NCBI GenBank assembly: GCA_029204225.1
Contig: CM055113.1
Location: 7,221,852 to 7,285,851 of the forward strand
Source of the DNA: Diphasiastrum complanatum
Lineage: Eukaryota > Streptophyta > Lycopodiopsida > Lycopodiales > Lycopodiaceae
Length of the DNA: 64,000 bases
Direction of reading: 5' to 3'
Shown: in pieces, positions 30,981 to 41,158 of the stretch
How the letters are laid out: each line of letters starts with the position of its first letter
Numbering within the stretch: the stretch's first letter is position 1
Program-made: the position numbers and the translations under genes
The notes under the pieces: model-generated
Seen by the model: only the letters and a program-made list of their open reading frames with translations
What the model was told of the DNA's origin: nothing
Database searches by the model: none

Positions 30981-32060
30981 ATGGCCAGAAAAAAGGGGAG
31001 CCCTCGCTCCCCTCCCCCTCGCTCCCCTCCCTCTCCTTTGCAGCCTGTCGCTGGCCCTTCACACACCCCCTCGTTGCCTACTCCCTCTCCCACCACCTCT
31101 CGCACCCCCTCGCTGGCCCTTCCCACCCCCTCGCTGCCTGCTCAGCCTACTCCCGCCCCTCCCACCCCCTCGCTGGCCCTTCCCACCCCCTCGCTGTCTG
31201 CTCAGCCTACTCCCGCCCCTCCCACCCCCTCGTTGGCCCTTCCCAACCCCTTGCTGCCTGCTCACAGCCCTCCCCCCTCTTCCTTGGCCCTCTCCTTTCT
31301 CCATGGTTCTCCTGCCCCCTCCCATTATCCTCTCTCATTCCCTAAAGAAGCCTACTCTCCTACGAAATCATTCGAACAGTACCTTCTCTCTTGCATGGAA
31401 CAAATTACACTGGAATCTAGCTACCTAAGGATGGAAATGGGTCAATTGAAAACCACAATACAAGCTATGGCAATTGAGAAGCAAACTATGATGGCCCGGA
31501 TCATATCTTTGGAAGAGACCTTGAGCAGAAAAGAAGAACCAGCCAGCACCACAAAGATCCAAGAATTGGAGGAACGGATTGAGCAACATAAGGCGGAAAC
31601 CAAAACATGGGCCTCTCTATTCAAAGAAGACGTTAAAGAAGGTACACACACTTTCAATAGCGTCATCTCAGCCACCATATCCGAAGAAGAAATGTGGAAG
31701 TATAAATCTCTAAATGTGCGGGTGCGAGGAATTGAAGATACTAAGGCTCCAATTACCGAAGCATCCAGTTTCCTCACGGATACACTTTCCCACCATCACA
31801 ACGGAATGGAAAAAGCGTGGAGAACTAAAAGAGATCCAGCTACACTCATCATATGGTTCACGGGAATAGAGGAGCGGCAAGCTGTCCTTAGGCTACGAGC
31901 TAGGCTGAGAGGTACCCTTGTCTTCATGGACGATGATCTCACACCTATGCAAGTTGCCGAAAGGAGGAAGGTTTTCAGCGAAGCCAAGGCACTGGGAAAA
32001 AGGGTGATATATCGGGATGGTAAGGCCCGATACATTGACCCCCAAAAATATGAGGCATAG
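30981..32060 (+). CDS. LINE ORF1, RNA-binding-type protein, 359 aa
   Basis: The ATG at 30981 is in a good context (CCATGG). Residues 1-110 are Pro/Ser/Thr-rich and include about three copies of a 20-residue unit starting LALPTPSL (DNA unit about 60 bp). Residues 130-215 form a likely coiled coil (MEQITLESSYLRMEMGQLK and ELEERIEQHKAETKTW). The C-terminal part (about 235-355) has SLNVRVRGI, ATLIIWFTGIEERQAVLRLR and TPMQVAERRKVFSEAKALGK. It resembles the nucleic-acid-binding and C-terminal domains of L1-type ORF1 proteins. The frame is intact and ends with TAG at 32058-32060, in the same frame as ORF2. Confidence 0.82.
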   Translation: MARKKGSPRSPPPRSPPSPLQPVAGPSHTPSLPTPSPTTSRTPSLALPTPSLPAQPTPAPPTPSLALPTPSLSAQPTPAPPTPSLALPNPLLPAHSPPPSSLALSFLHGSPAPSHYPLSFPKEAYSPTKSFEQYLLSCMEQITLESSYLRMEMGQLKTTIQAMAIEKQTMMARIISLEETLSRKEEPASTTKIQELEERIEQHKAETKTWASLFKEDVKEGTHTFNSVISATISEEEMWKYKSLNVRVRGIEDTKAPITEASSFLTDTLSHHHNGMEKAWRTKRDPATLIIWFTGIEERQAVLRLRARLRGTLVFMDDDLTPMQVAERRKVFSEAKALGKRVIYRDGKARYIDPQKYEA

Positions 32061-33084
32061 GGATTTGGGCCCCCCAGACTTAGGAGCGGTTCGGGGGCCC
32101 TCACAAAAGCATTGCGGTTAAGTTTATGGAACTGCAATGGTATCCATTCTTCAGCTACAGCAGGAGACTTTAGAGATTTTTGTACTACAGGGGATATCCT
32201 TATACTTACTGAGACACATGAGAGTCCTGAGAGAGGACTTCCTTGCATTGAGGGATTTTGCTGGCTTTCTACTTGCGGAGGGAAGACGAGGGCACTGACT
32301 AGTCGCGGTTCAGGTGGTGTTGCTTGCTTATTTCGAGACTCTCTCCAGCCATGGGTCGAGCTACTATACACTGCAGGCTCGCTATATCTGGATCAGGTTG
32401 GACCACAGGTTGATGGAGTTAGATCGTGACATATTCTTGGCTATTTGTTATTTCCCTCCAGAGACATCAGCTTTCACCTCAGAGGAGGAGTCACCTTTCA
32501 TGGATATTTCATCGGACATTATCAAATATGAGGATCGAGGATATATTCTTCTAGCGGGGGACTTCAATGCCAAGACTGGGTCTAGGCAAACGGAATTTCA
32601 CAGAGCAGCAGATGACCCACAACGGATACATGCACTTGATTGGGATGATCTTGGTCTTATACGGCGATCGGCGGATGCAACGGGTCCAGTCACATCATAT
32701 GGGGAGCAGATGCTTCAGTTGGGTGAGGCTCATGGACTGGCCATTTATAATGGCCTTCTTCAGCTGCCAGGCTCTGGTGACTACACTTGCTTCCCACTAT
32801 GTGGAGGACATAGCGTCGTCGACTATTTCATGGATTCACCGTATCTCCTTCACTTCATTTCATCCTTCTCTGTACACCGCACCACTCTTTCTGATCATTC
32901 ATATCTCTCACTCTCTGTCGGTCATCTCCACATCACACCTATTTTCTCTTCGACCCCTACGGCTAAACCCACCTACCGCTACACTTCACATCACACACCA
33001 ATATACAAAGAAGCCCTCTCCGATCTCCTTACCTATTTCCCACATGAGCATACTTTAGAGGAGCAGTCCCTCTTTCTTGTCTAG
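32061..33084 (+). pseudogene. LINE ORF2 endonuclease domain
   Basis: This is an apurinic-type endonuclease. LSLWNCNGI and LTETHES come first. After a frameshift near 32380, YIWIRLD, CYFPPET, the catalytic GDFNAKTG, HSVVDYF and LSDHSYLSL follow. These are the metal-binding and catalytic motifs of the exonuclease-endonuclease-phosphatase fold. The frame upstream is open back to the ORF1 UAG with no in-frame ATG. The second half ends in TAG at 33082-33084, which appears to be a mutation. Confidence 0.85.
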
Positions 33085-35183
33085 ACCATCCATACTGCAG
33101 CTTCCATTGCCTTTCCATCCCCACGGCCCAAAGACCAGCAACGTCATAGACCCTATAACCCGTGGTATGATCAGGAATGCATCCAGCTACATCAGAATCT
33201 CATATATGCTTGCTCCCATCTTCCTCATATGACCAAAACCATATCTCGTGTCTACCGCAGAACCACCAAAAAAAGAAAATCGCATACGAGATTGGTCAGG
33301 GTAAGAAACTGATGGATCTCCTCTTTAGTTCTTCCTCATGTTCATTCTGGAAGAGGTTCCTTCCACGGTCACCCCCACCACGGATCACAGACCTCAGCAC
33401 TTGGGTCGCATATGCCACATCATTGTACACCATCCCAGATACCCCTCCTCTTCCCACCTCCTGTCTCACAGATACTTCTGCCATATTCACTAACGAACTT
33501 ATAGAGAAGGCCATCACACGACTCCATTCCCATAAAGCCAAAGACATTGATGAGCTAGAGGCTGAACTTCTAAAGTATGCTCCCGACATCCTCTCACCCT
33601 TTCTCTTTATCCTATTCAACCGAGCTGTCACCTCTGATTTTCCCTCTCCATGGTCCACAAACCTCATTCACCCTATCCACAAAGGCGGGGACCCCATGAA
33701 AGCTGACAACTACCGCACCATTATGATCAGTCACCTCTTCGCCAAAGTATATGGTTCTATCCTACAGTCAGAGATCAGTACAGAGATGGATGCTAAATCA
33801 CTCCATGCCATTGGACAGGCGAGTTTCAGACCGGGATATACTACATCGGATCATATCTTTACTTCGAGGTCCATCATTGAGGAGGCTAAGGCCAAGAGGG
33901 AGCGTGTATACTGCTGCTTTGTGGATTTCCGCAAGGCATTTGATTTTGTGCCTAGGCATCTATTGATACAGAGACTTCATGATCGGGGCTTTCAGGAGGA
34001 TGCTATACAGGTGGTAGTAGCATTGTATAGGCGAGTTATTGGCAGGGTCCGACTATCAGGAGTTATTTCACTGGAGGTGGTCAGTACTATTGGTGTCAAA
34101 CAGGGATGTCCACTCTCTCCTACACTTTTTGGTCTTTACATTGACGAGCTAGAGCATGTTATACAGAGTGATGGAGGGGAGGGTTGTACATTGGGCGACC
34201 TCATTATTGCTATTCTCCTTTATGCTGATGATGTGGTTTTGCTTTCACGGACAAGAGAGGGTTTGCAGCGACACTTAGATGCTCTTCTTTCTTTCTGCAC
34301 ACACTTGTCGGTGAATGTGGCCAAGACTAAGGTTATGGTGTTCAACACCTCTAGATCTTTCATGTTGTTGCGGCAGGAGCTTCTATGGGATGGTCATCCC
34401 CTAGAGGTTGTTGATTCCTATACAAATCTAGGAGTACTGTTCTCGGGGCCTACGTTCAGCATGAGACACGCAGCTATTTCCCGGGTACGGAAGGGCTATG
34501 CCTCACTGGTAGATTTGGAGAGACTATGTTTCAGCTCACACATCAGAGATGCGACTAGTAAGTGTCGGCTCTTTGACACTATGGTTGTGCCCTCAGCTAT
34601 GTATGCTTCCGAGACATGGAGTACTGGTCTGACAGCTACTGATTCCCGGCTCCAGATTCGTTTGCTCTCCCGGATGATAGGGGCTAAGCCCTCAGTACCA
34701 CACCAGATTATTTTGGCAGAGTTCGCGGTCCCCCCCATTCAGATTGAGGCCTTATTCCATATTGTGACATTCATACAGAGGCTAGAGGATCTTCAGGACG
34801 GGGGTACACATTATGTAGTTGCAGCTTTATCTTCATCCCGACGCCCACACTCAGAGGGACACCTTTTCTCATGGTACTCCCAGGCTTGCCATCTCCTCTC
34901 CACATTGGGTATCCAGATTAGTGATCTACCTGCGAGCACCCACCAGTACATCAGAGGCCTCCTTTACAGATCATATCTTCATACCACTTGGCAGGGTCCA
35001 TTGGGGACCAAGAGTGAGTTTTATCGTACACACTTTCTATTTCTTGAACTGGGTGGCTGCCCCATAGTATCTGGTTACTTGCTGAGGAGTATATCACATA
35101 GTCTGCGGATAGCGATGGGTCAGTTTCGGGTTTCTTCACATCAGCTGGCTATTGAGACTGGCAGAGACAGTGGCACCCCATGA
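33085..35183 (+). pseudogene. LINE ORF2 reverse transcriptase domain
   Basis: The linker (33085-33290) is in the endonuclease frame. After a shift near 33290 the frame stays open to TGA at 35181. It contains NLIHPIHKGGDPMKADNYR, FRPGYTTSDHIF, motif A CCFVDFRKAFDFVPR, GVKQGCPLSPTLFGLYIDEL and the catalytic box LLYADDVVLLS, then the thumb region. These are all non-LTR reverse transcriptase motifs with catalytic aspartates present. Confidence 0.9.
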
Positions 35184-35705
35184 GAGGACCGGCTCTGTAG
35201 CATGTGTGTTATGCATGAGACTGAGGACGAGTCACATTTCCTCTTCAGATGTCCAGCCTACTATGAGATACGGGGGCGGTACTACTGCTTGTTCAGAGAG
35301 CATCCAATTACACTTTCTACCTTGATATCTTATGAGAACCCTAGATGTGTCGCACTGATGATCCGAGAGATGTCAGACCTGAGGAGGAGACTAGATGGTA
35401 CACATTCCCTGACACAGCTGAGCATTGATGAGTGCATATCCCGTCGGAGACAGAGATCTGAGGTACCCATAGGCAGCGACTCAGATGGAGAGGCCGAGAT
35501 TCCCAACTCCTTCGTACACCGGCATCAGAGACCATGTCGATGGCCAGAGAGACAGTCAGTTATTAGATCACAACCCAGAGCGCCACGACAGCAGAGACGA
35601 CACCGACGACCTATCCGGCGACAGAGGTCCAAGGCACATCTAATCACACCTTCACAACATACCATCCACCATTTCTTTCATGCTGATGGGCATCGTGATA
35701 TATGA
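35184..35705 (+). pseudogene. LINE ORF2 C-terminal zinc finger and basic tail
   Basis: Directly after the TGA at 35181-35183 the same frame reads CSMCVMHETEDESHFLFRCP, a CCHC finger of the type ending many plant LINE ORF2 proteins. It continues with an arginine-rich tail (PRQQRRHRRPIRRQRS) to the stop at 35703-35705. The TGA is therefore most likely a single nonsense mutation. Confidence 0.82.
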
Positions 35706-35878
35706 TTCCAGGCTATTGGATCCTGACTGGGCCAGCTGTCTTTATGCATTGTATTTGCAGTTATTTAGTTTTATAGATGATTGAGCTTTAAGCTCCTATG
35801 TGCACACTTGACATGTACCTTTTCTTAGTCCTATGTACCTTAGGGTATTCAAGGACAGTAATAAAATCTTTCTTTCTT

Positions 35879-35882
<4 letters not shown>

Positions 35883-35942
<60 letters not shown>
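35883..35942. repeat. (CT)30 tail of the LINE
   Basis: A pure CT tract follows AATAAAATCTTTCTTTCTTT at the LINE 3' end, in the position where other LINEs carry a poly(A) or simple-repeat tail. It is followed by GTGGGGACTAT, similar to the 5' unit motif. Confidence 0.92.
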
Positions 35943-35945
<3 letters not shown>

Positions 35946-36039
35946 CGCCCCCAAAGTGGGGACTATCCTTTTTTTTGGCGTGTTAGTTTATGATTGAACC
36001 ATTTTATGGGTACCCTTCAACATTTTTATGAGATCAAGC

Positions 36040-36200
36040 CATAATGACCTTTTCTCACAAAGTAATGCGCCTTATAAATACAAGGGCACACTTCAAACAA
36101 ATGTTTTAAAAATTCAAATCTAAAAAATGTTTCTTGGTTTCCAAGGGGAGGCTCGAACCTGGGACCAAAGAAACTTTGGATGCCAAGCTAAAAAAATGGC
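36040..36200 (-). repeat. tRNA-derived SINE candidate
   Basis: The minus strand carries a B-box-like GGTTCGAGCCTC (36148-36159) and, about 20 bp upstream on that strand, an A-box-like TAGCTTGGCATC (36179-36190). The order and orientation fit an RNA polymerase III promoter of a tRNA-derived SINE. It does not fold as a full tRNA, and the ends and target duplications are not defined. Confidence 0.4.
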
Positions 36201-36429
36201 ACAACATTCAAGTCAAATGCATGTAGATCTTTTCAAGGTCTTAAAATGAAAGTTTTATCATTGTACAAATATGCATTCAGTATTTGATTGTCCTGCTTGA
36301 CCACATTTGGTGCACCATATCTTTCTACTTGAAGTTGTTGCTTTCTTCATTTTATCTTTTACAGAAATTTTGACTTTGAGACTATTTATCTATTTTAATA
36401 AGTCTACAATAGTCTCTGTGTAAAGCTAC

Positions 36430-36560
36430 CTTTACAAGCTTTACTTCCGGCGCCAGCTATGTCCCCGGTGCCAGCAGCGCCCCTGCCGCTCCCGGCGCCA
36501 ACGGCGCCGGCGCCGCTCCCGGCGCCACTGTGACCAGAATCCAGCCGGCGCCAAGTTCCT
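36430..36560. repeat. GGCGCC-rich block
   Basis: GGCGCC occurs at least six times in about 120 bp, with CCCGGCGCC and GCCGGCGCC variants. This is a sharp GC-rich island in AT-rich surroundings. The open frame on the minus strand is a low-complexity Gly/Ala translation and is not called as a gene. Confidence 0.7.
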
Positions 36561-37059
36561 ATGGCTGAAAATCTTTGATCGGTTCTAGCGAAGTCCAGAG
36601 AGCTGAGATCGATGTGCAATCACCTCACACGATCTAGGCATGATTAAAGGAAGCCTGGGGATCAATAAAATCTAGAGAGAGAAAATGACTTTCTAGAAAG
36701 AGAAAATCCTAGAGAGAGAAAAACGTGCTTTACCAGCTTGGGTAGAGTGCTTGGTATGAGGGGGGGGTGCCGAATCACACCAATACTATAGGGGAGTGCG
36801 GGTTGCGACTCAGGGCGAGCTCCAACCAAGTCTCAGCCTCCCTTGCTGGAATGTTGTCATGGCTCTCGCCTTGGCATGCTAGCGCCCCGGAGACTAGGGT
36901 CGGTCACACACTTGAAATGTAACCTTCTCAGATTTATCAATAAAGTGGGATTTTTCTCAAACTGACTCTGATTACCTTCTGGGTTTCAGTGTTCGGTAAA
37001 AGCGCCAGTTGTAAGGCCGCTTTCAAAATTTTTAACTTGGCACATAGCTGAGGGTCGTA

Positions 37060-37560
37060 TCCCGGGACGCCAGCGGTATGCCGTCGGGACCATTCGGTCC
37101 GTGGCGCCAGCGGTATGTTGTCGGGACCATTTGGTCCAGGAACTGGTTGTTTCCATATCTGTCGCGGCTTGTGGTTCTGAGTGTGCCTTGCATGAACGTG
37201 AATGGGTTAAGCTCTTGGGGAACGGGCTCTAACCTGTCGGCTGAGTTGGATGGCTTGCTTGGGTGGATGTTACCTGTTTATGGCTGTCCAGTCTGGCGTG
37301 GCGCCAGGTTGGCTTCAAGCGCTCGTGACGAAGCTTTCAGTTGGTTAAGTCTGATGTAAGTCAAACCGCTTGCTTGGAATGGATGTTACTCGTTTGTAAC
37401 GAAGCTTCGAGTTGGTTAAGTTTGATGTATGTCGGGCGGCTTGCTTGGAGGGAAGTCACCCACGTCGGGACCCCCGATCCGGCATGGCGCCAGGTTGGAT
37501 CTCAATGTTGGTTTTCGGAACTTCAAGTTGGTTAAGTCTGATCGTTGTTGGCGAGTTGGC
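37060..37560. repeat. Tandem repeats with CGCCAGCGGTATG and GTTGGTTAAG units
   Basis: CGCCAGCGGTATG, GTCGGGACCATT and GGTCC occur twice in a 34-bp tandem (37069-37137). Downstream, three imperfect units of roughly 85-110 bp carry GTTGGTTAAGT(C/T)TGAT, GGCTTGCTTGG and GGCGCCAGGTTGG. It may be the inner part of an unclassified LTR or leader. No protein is recognised. Confidence 0.6.
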
Positions 37561-37679
37561 TGCTTGTATGTCAAGTGGGTTTGGATGGCAAGAGTTGAAG
37601 GCTGGGAAGCTAAGTCGTGGTTCCCGGCTCCCTTTGGGATGCCTGCGCTACAGTCTCCCTCCATAACTTTTCAAATTGG

Positions 37680-38110
37680 TCTTCAATAGTTTTTCTCTTT
37701 CTTATAATTTCAATCATATACTCAAAACTCTCGCTATTAGAATCTTCAATTTCAAAACTTAGAAACTCTAATAACGAGTCATTGTCTTCATCAGAAGATA
37801 TATGAGACTTCGACGATCTTTTTCTTTGGCTTTGGAATCGCTCCTTGCATGCAATTGCTGTCCACTCTCACTTCATAGTTTTTGTCATCTCAAAAATCTC
37901 TTCAAGCGAATTCATAAATCCTTGTCGACAATATTGGTTGATCTTCGTTGGTAGACATGCAAGACACCATTTGATCTGCATTGCCATAGAATAGTCTCCC
38001 ACTAGCTTGCCAAAAAGATTATTTACTTTTTGAGTATATATGTGTAGATATTCTTTATGTTGAGTTGTTGTATCCAAGTGATAATATCATTGCAATTGAT
38101 TAGACTATAC
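37680..38110 (-). pseudogene. Possible retroelement gag fragment
   Basis: The minus strand holds a 69-codon piece (YLHIYTQKVNNLFGKLVGDY and QIKWCLACLPTKINQYCRQG) followed, after one stop, by a Ser/Asp/Glu-rich stretch in the same frame. The spacing resembles gag- or coat-like proteins of reverse-transcribing elements, but no zinc knuckle was found. The assignment is weak. Confidence 0.35.
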
Positions 38111-38913
38111 CATATTCATGCTTGCTTCTACACAATCTAGAAAATATCCACAACTTATTCAGATCGATGCCTTCAGTGTTTGATATAGCAATAGAATCAA
38201 ATTGAGACATATAATTGTCTGCGTCATTTGATGATGAACTCTTGAAGTACTAGTCATATTTTATCTGCAAGCTTGTAGTTAGTGTTCGTGCAACATCTCC
38301 CATCTCTTGATAGAAAAACTATGAGTCAATAAAATAGTTAAAACAATTGAGTGCTCATAGAATCCGATCCATGAAAAGAATTTGGCAAGAGACGTTCTTT
38401 GGATGGACTTCCTCCTCCAAAACTCTTCTCTTTTATCATTTAGTCTCTTAAGTCTTTCAGTTCTTTCTTTAGATAGCCTAGCTGTCATGCCCACGATTGG
38501 TCTCGAGTATCATGTCCACGCTAGGGATCAGTAGACCAACAACCCGTAAGTTAATTGTGGCTATAAGGGAATTGGGGAGGTCATAATTAATGGTTGTAGG
38601 CCTAAACTCATGATGGTGGACTTGTATGGGTCTATTGGAAAACTGGATGACGTGGCCTAGATAGGCTACAGAGGTGTCCAGTGAGGTGTCACAATGCACT
38701 ACTATGGGCCTTGAAGGATATAAGTATACTTACTGGGCTCTCTCTACATGCTGCTTGAGTGATTCCTCATTCCTCATTGAGATTGATCCATAGCTTGGGG
38801 GCTAGATCCGTTTGATCTAGGATTGGTTGGATTGGTTTGTCCACCATCCATTCTCTTTGTGGTTGCTTGTATTGGCATGCTTAGAATAGGATAATTGGAA
38901 TAGGACTTTATAT

Positions 38914-38926
38914 TGGTATCAGAGCC
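38914..38926 (+). promoter_or_regulatory. Primer-binding site of G1
   Basis: TGGTATCAGAGCC is the exact initiator-Met tRNA complement used by plant LTR elements. It places the 5' LTR immediately upstream. Confidence 0.75.
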
Positions 38927-39406
38927 AGTTCTAAGCAGGTTTTGCCATTGATTTGTGCTCAAGAAGAATCTTGACGTTTTCGAGAAATCGGTGGAGTAAG
39001 CAACAAAGTGGAAAAAGTTCGGATTGCTCTTCCCGTTAATTTTCTTTTTTGAAGTGTAATCGGTTGTGTGTACGTGCATTTTGTGTTTAAGGAATGGCAA
39101 CCTACAAATCTGTGATTTTGACAAATTTGGGTAGCATCTACCCTGTTTACCAGCCATAAAAAAAAGCTATTCATTGTAAATCTGTAAAACATGATTACTT
39201 CTACATGTATGAAGGTAAAGCAACTGTAAAAACACCCTAAATGCATTTGTAAGATGCAAGAATAGCAATATATGAGAACTTAATAAGCTTCCAAAACCAC
39301 GCCTATTTGTGCCCACCAACGCGCCCTGCAAACACCTGATACTTGCATGCTTTCAGTGGGAAAGTGGTGGAGGGATGACGCGGCCCCATCCCTCATCTCG
39401 GGGGCC

Positions 39407-39409
<3 letters not shown>

Positions 39410-39438
<29 letters not shown>
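39410..39438. repeat. (CT)14 microsatellite
   Basis: A pure CT tract within the leader of G1. Confidence 0.95.
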
Positions 39439-39440
<2 letters not shown>

Positions 39441-39784
39441 GTTCGGGCCAGTCTCTCAGCGCGTGTGAAGGAAGGGAGGCCCAAGGAGCTCGTTTTGGAG
39501 GGAAGAGAGAGAGGGGGGCGGGGGAGTGTAACTTAAGATTTTTTGAAGGTATCTTAAGTGTGCATGGTAGGTGAAAAGGGCTGGCTAGAGGTTAATTGAT
39601 GGTTCTTTTTTTGCTTTTTGTTTCTTTGTTTCCATGAGCATTTTAGTCATTATAGACTACGGAAATGCAAAGGCAGTTAATTTTAAGTTGAATCGTGATA
39701 ACTTAAGTAATTGTGTAAACTAGATTTCTATGCATCGATATAGTTTTCTCGGCAAATTGCCAAGAATGAAGTTTCGGTTGTGGG

Positions 39785-40270
39785 GAGGGGGAGGACACGG
39801 AATTTCACCCGGTATCACTCGGTAGTGATGGGGGGAACATTGAAATTCATCCGACATCATCAGATAGTGATGGCTCCCTTGATTCTGATAAGCTATTGCA
39901 AACTTTGGGCAAGGCGGTTCTGGAACTGCATCAAAGCAATAAACATCATGATAACCAAATGCAAAATCTTTTTAGTCAATTATAAATAATGATACCCGTA
40001 ATCATGATAATTGAACGTAAATTCTTTTACTTTTTCAGTTTTCACCGGCAAATGGATGAATAAGTTGTGTGTGGGGCCTCGGGGAGAGGACACGGAAATT
40101 CACCCGACATCACCCGGTAGTGATGGGGGGAACATTGAAATTCATCCGACATCACCAAATAGTGATGGCTCCCTTGATTCTGATAAGCTATTGCAAACTT
40201 TGGGCAAGGCGGTTCTGGAACTGCATCAAAGCAATAAACAACATGATAACCAAATGCAAAATCTTTTTAA
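39785..40270. repeat. Duplicated 190-bp segment in G1 leader and gag
   Basis: 39785-39973 and 40083-40270 are direct repeats (GGACACGG, TAGTGATGGGGGGAACATTG, then GATAAGCTATTGCAAACTTT) with only a few differences. The 110 bp between them is unrelated. The second copy continues into intact gag. The first ends in a stop. Confidence 0.85.
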
Positions 40271-40890
40271 TCGATTACAAGCTATTAATTCATACAACTT
40301 GGGCTACCAACCGGAATTTTTTTCCGGCGATAAAAAATTTAAACACCCGGAAGTTGTGGAGGACTGGGTAAATCGTTGGACGAGCTATTTCAGCTTGCAC
40401 AACGTCCCAGAAGAAAAGCGGATATTGTCAGTCTTGTTGTTTTTTGAGGGCAAGGCCTCCTCGTGGTGGAGGGAACTACCCGTGAAACCGGTGATTTGGG
40501 TTGAATTCCTACGAGAATTCCTTAAAGCTTTTGTCACAATAGACGATTCTGAGTTATATATTTGCTTTATTAACTACGAAATGGAAAACTGAGTATTGGA
40601 CACCTATGTCCAAGAGTGTGCCGCTTTTAGGAAGTTGGCTCAGTGACTGCCAGCCGATTATCAAAATGAGTGCAAACGGAATATCCTCCAATCCTTGGAA
40701 GATGCTGTACGGGTGGTTAAGGCCTATGATAGCACTGTCGTTGCCTCGAGAAAAAGCACCCACGGCCAAACGGCCCTGAAACTTAAAATGAAAAATTAAA
40801 AAAACAAGCGGAAAAAGCAGTTTTTTGACGAGCTGGAAGCTAAGGCGTACCAACGGTCTAAGAGAAAGACGTAAATGTACTATTAGATTT
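40011..40890 (+). pseudogene. G1 gag
   Basis: After the duplicated part, the frame reads NLGYQPEFFSGDKKFKHPEV, WVNRWTSYFSLHNVPEEKRI and LLFFEGKASSWWRELP, the core of Ty3/Gypsy gag (Retrotrans_gag family). Stops at 40590-40592 and later break the frame. Recognisable gag continues as LDTYVQECAAFRKLAQ. No zinc knuckle remains. Confidence 0.75.
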
Positions 40891-41146
40891 CGGAAGTACT
40901 CACAATTTTTTGGCAATAGATTTCAAAAATCATACTTTGGTATTTAAATGTAAGTTTGATCAAATAGTCTCTATTTCTGGAGAGACTGATGTACTGTCAT
41001 CGCTGATGATTTCCTCGGCTGAGTTAATAGAAAAATTTCAAGATTCTGATTATGAACTTTTTCATTTGGTTTTAAAATCTCATCTGCATTGTGATGTTGG
41101 TGATGTGAATGTGTTTTCATGTTTTAACACCGAAAATTCACATTAG
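40870..41146 (+). pseudogene. G1 retropepsin-like protease
   Basis: VNVLLDFGSTHNFLAIDF matches the active-site region of Gypsy proteases, where the usual sequence is D-S-G. Here it reads D-F-G, so the enzyme would be inactive. A stop at 41144-41146 separates it from reverse transcriptase. Confidence 0.68.
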
Positions 41147-41158
41147 GAACAATAGTTA

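Larger units (their letters stand above)
30604..35942 (+). mobile_element. Nearly full-length LINE retrotransposon
   Basis: In order: tandem 5' units (30604-30800), a C/T-rich leader, ORF1 (30981-32060), a UAG, ORF2 with endonuclease, reverse transcriptase and CCHC finger (32061-35705), a 3' UTR with AATAAAATC (about 35858-35870) and a TTTCTTTC/(CT)30 tail. ORF2 has few lesions: a frameshift near 32380, TAG at 33082, a frameshift near 33290 and TGA at 35181. No clear target-site duplication was found because the 5' border is uncertain. Confidence 0.88.

Noticed and set aside
31059-31325. Minus-strand Gly/Arg-rich ORF opposite LINE ORF1
   Set aside because: Shadow of the proline-rich tandem repeat in ORF1. 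No independent start context or homology.
36140-36195. A functional tRNA gene on the minus strand
   Set aside because: A- and B-box-like motifs are present but there is no acceptor stem or cloverleaf, so only a SINE candidate is listed.
36404-36619. Minus-strand Gly/Ala ORF over the GGCGCC block
   Set aside because: Low-complexity translation of the GC-rich repeat.
37680-38110. Calling the minus-strand fragment a pararetrovirus coat protein
   Set aside because: Only a loose length and helix pattern agrees. No zinc knuckle, movement protein or reverse transcriptase of that type lies nearby.
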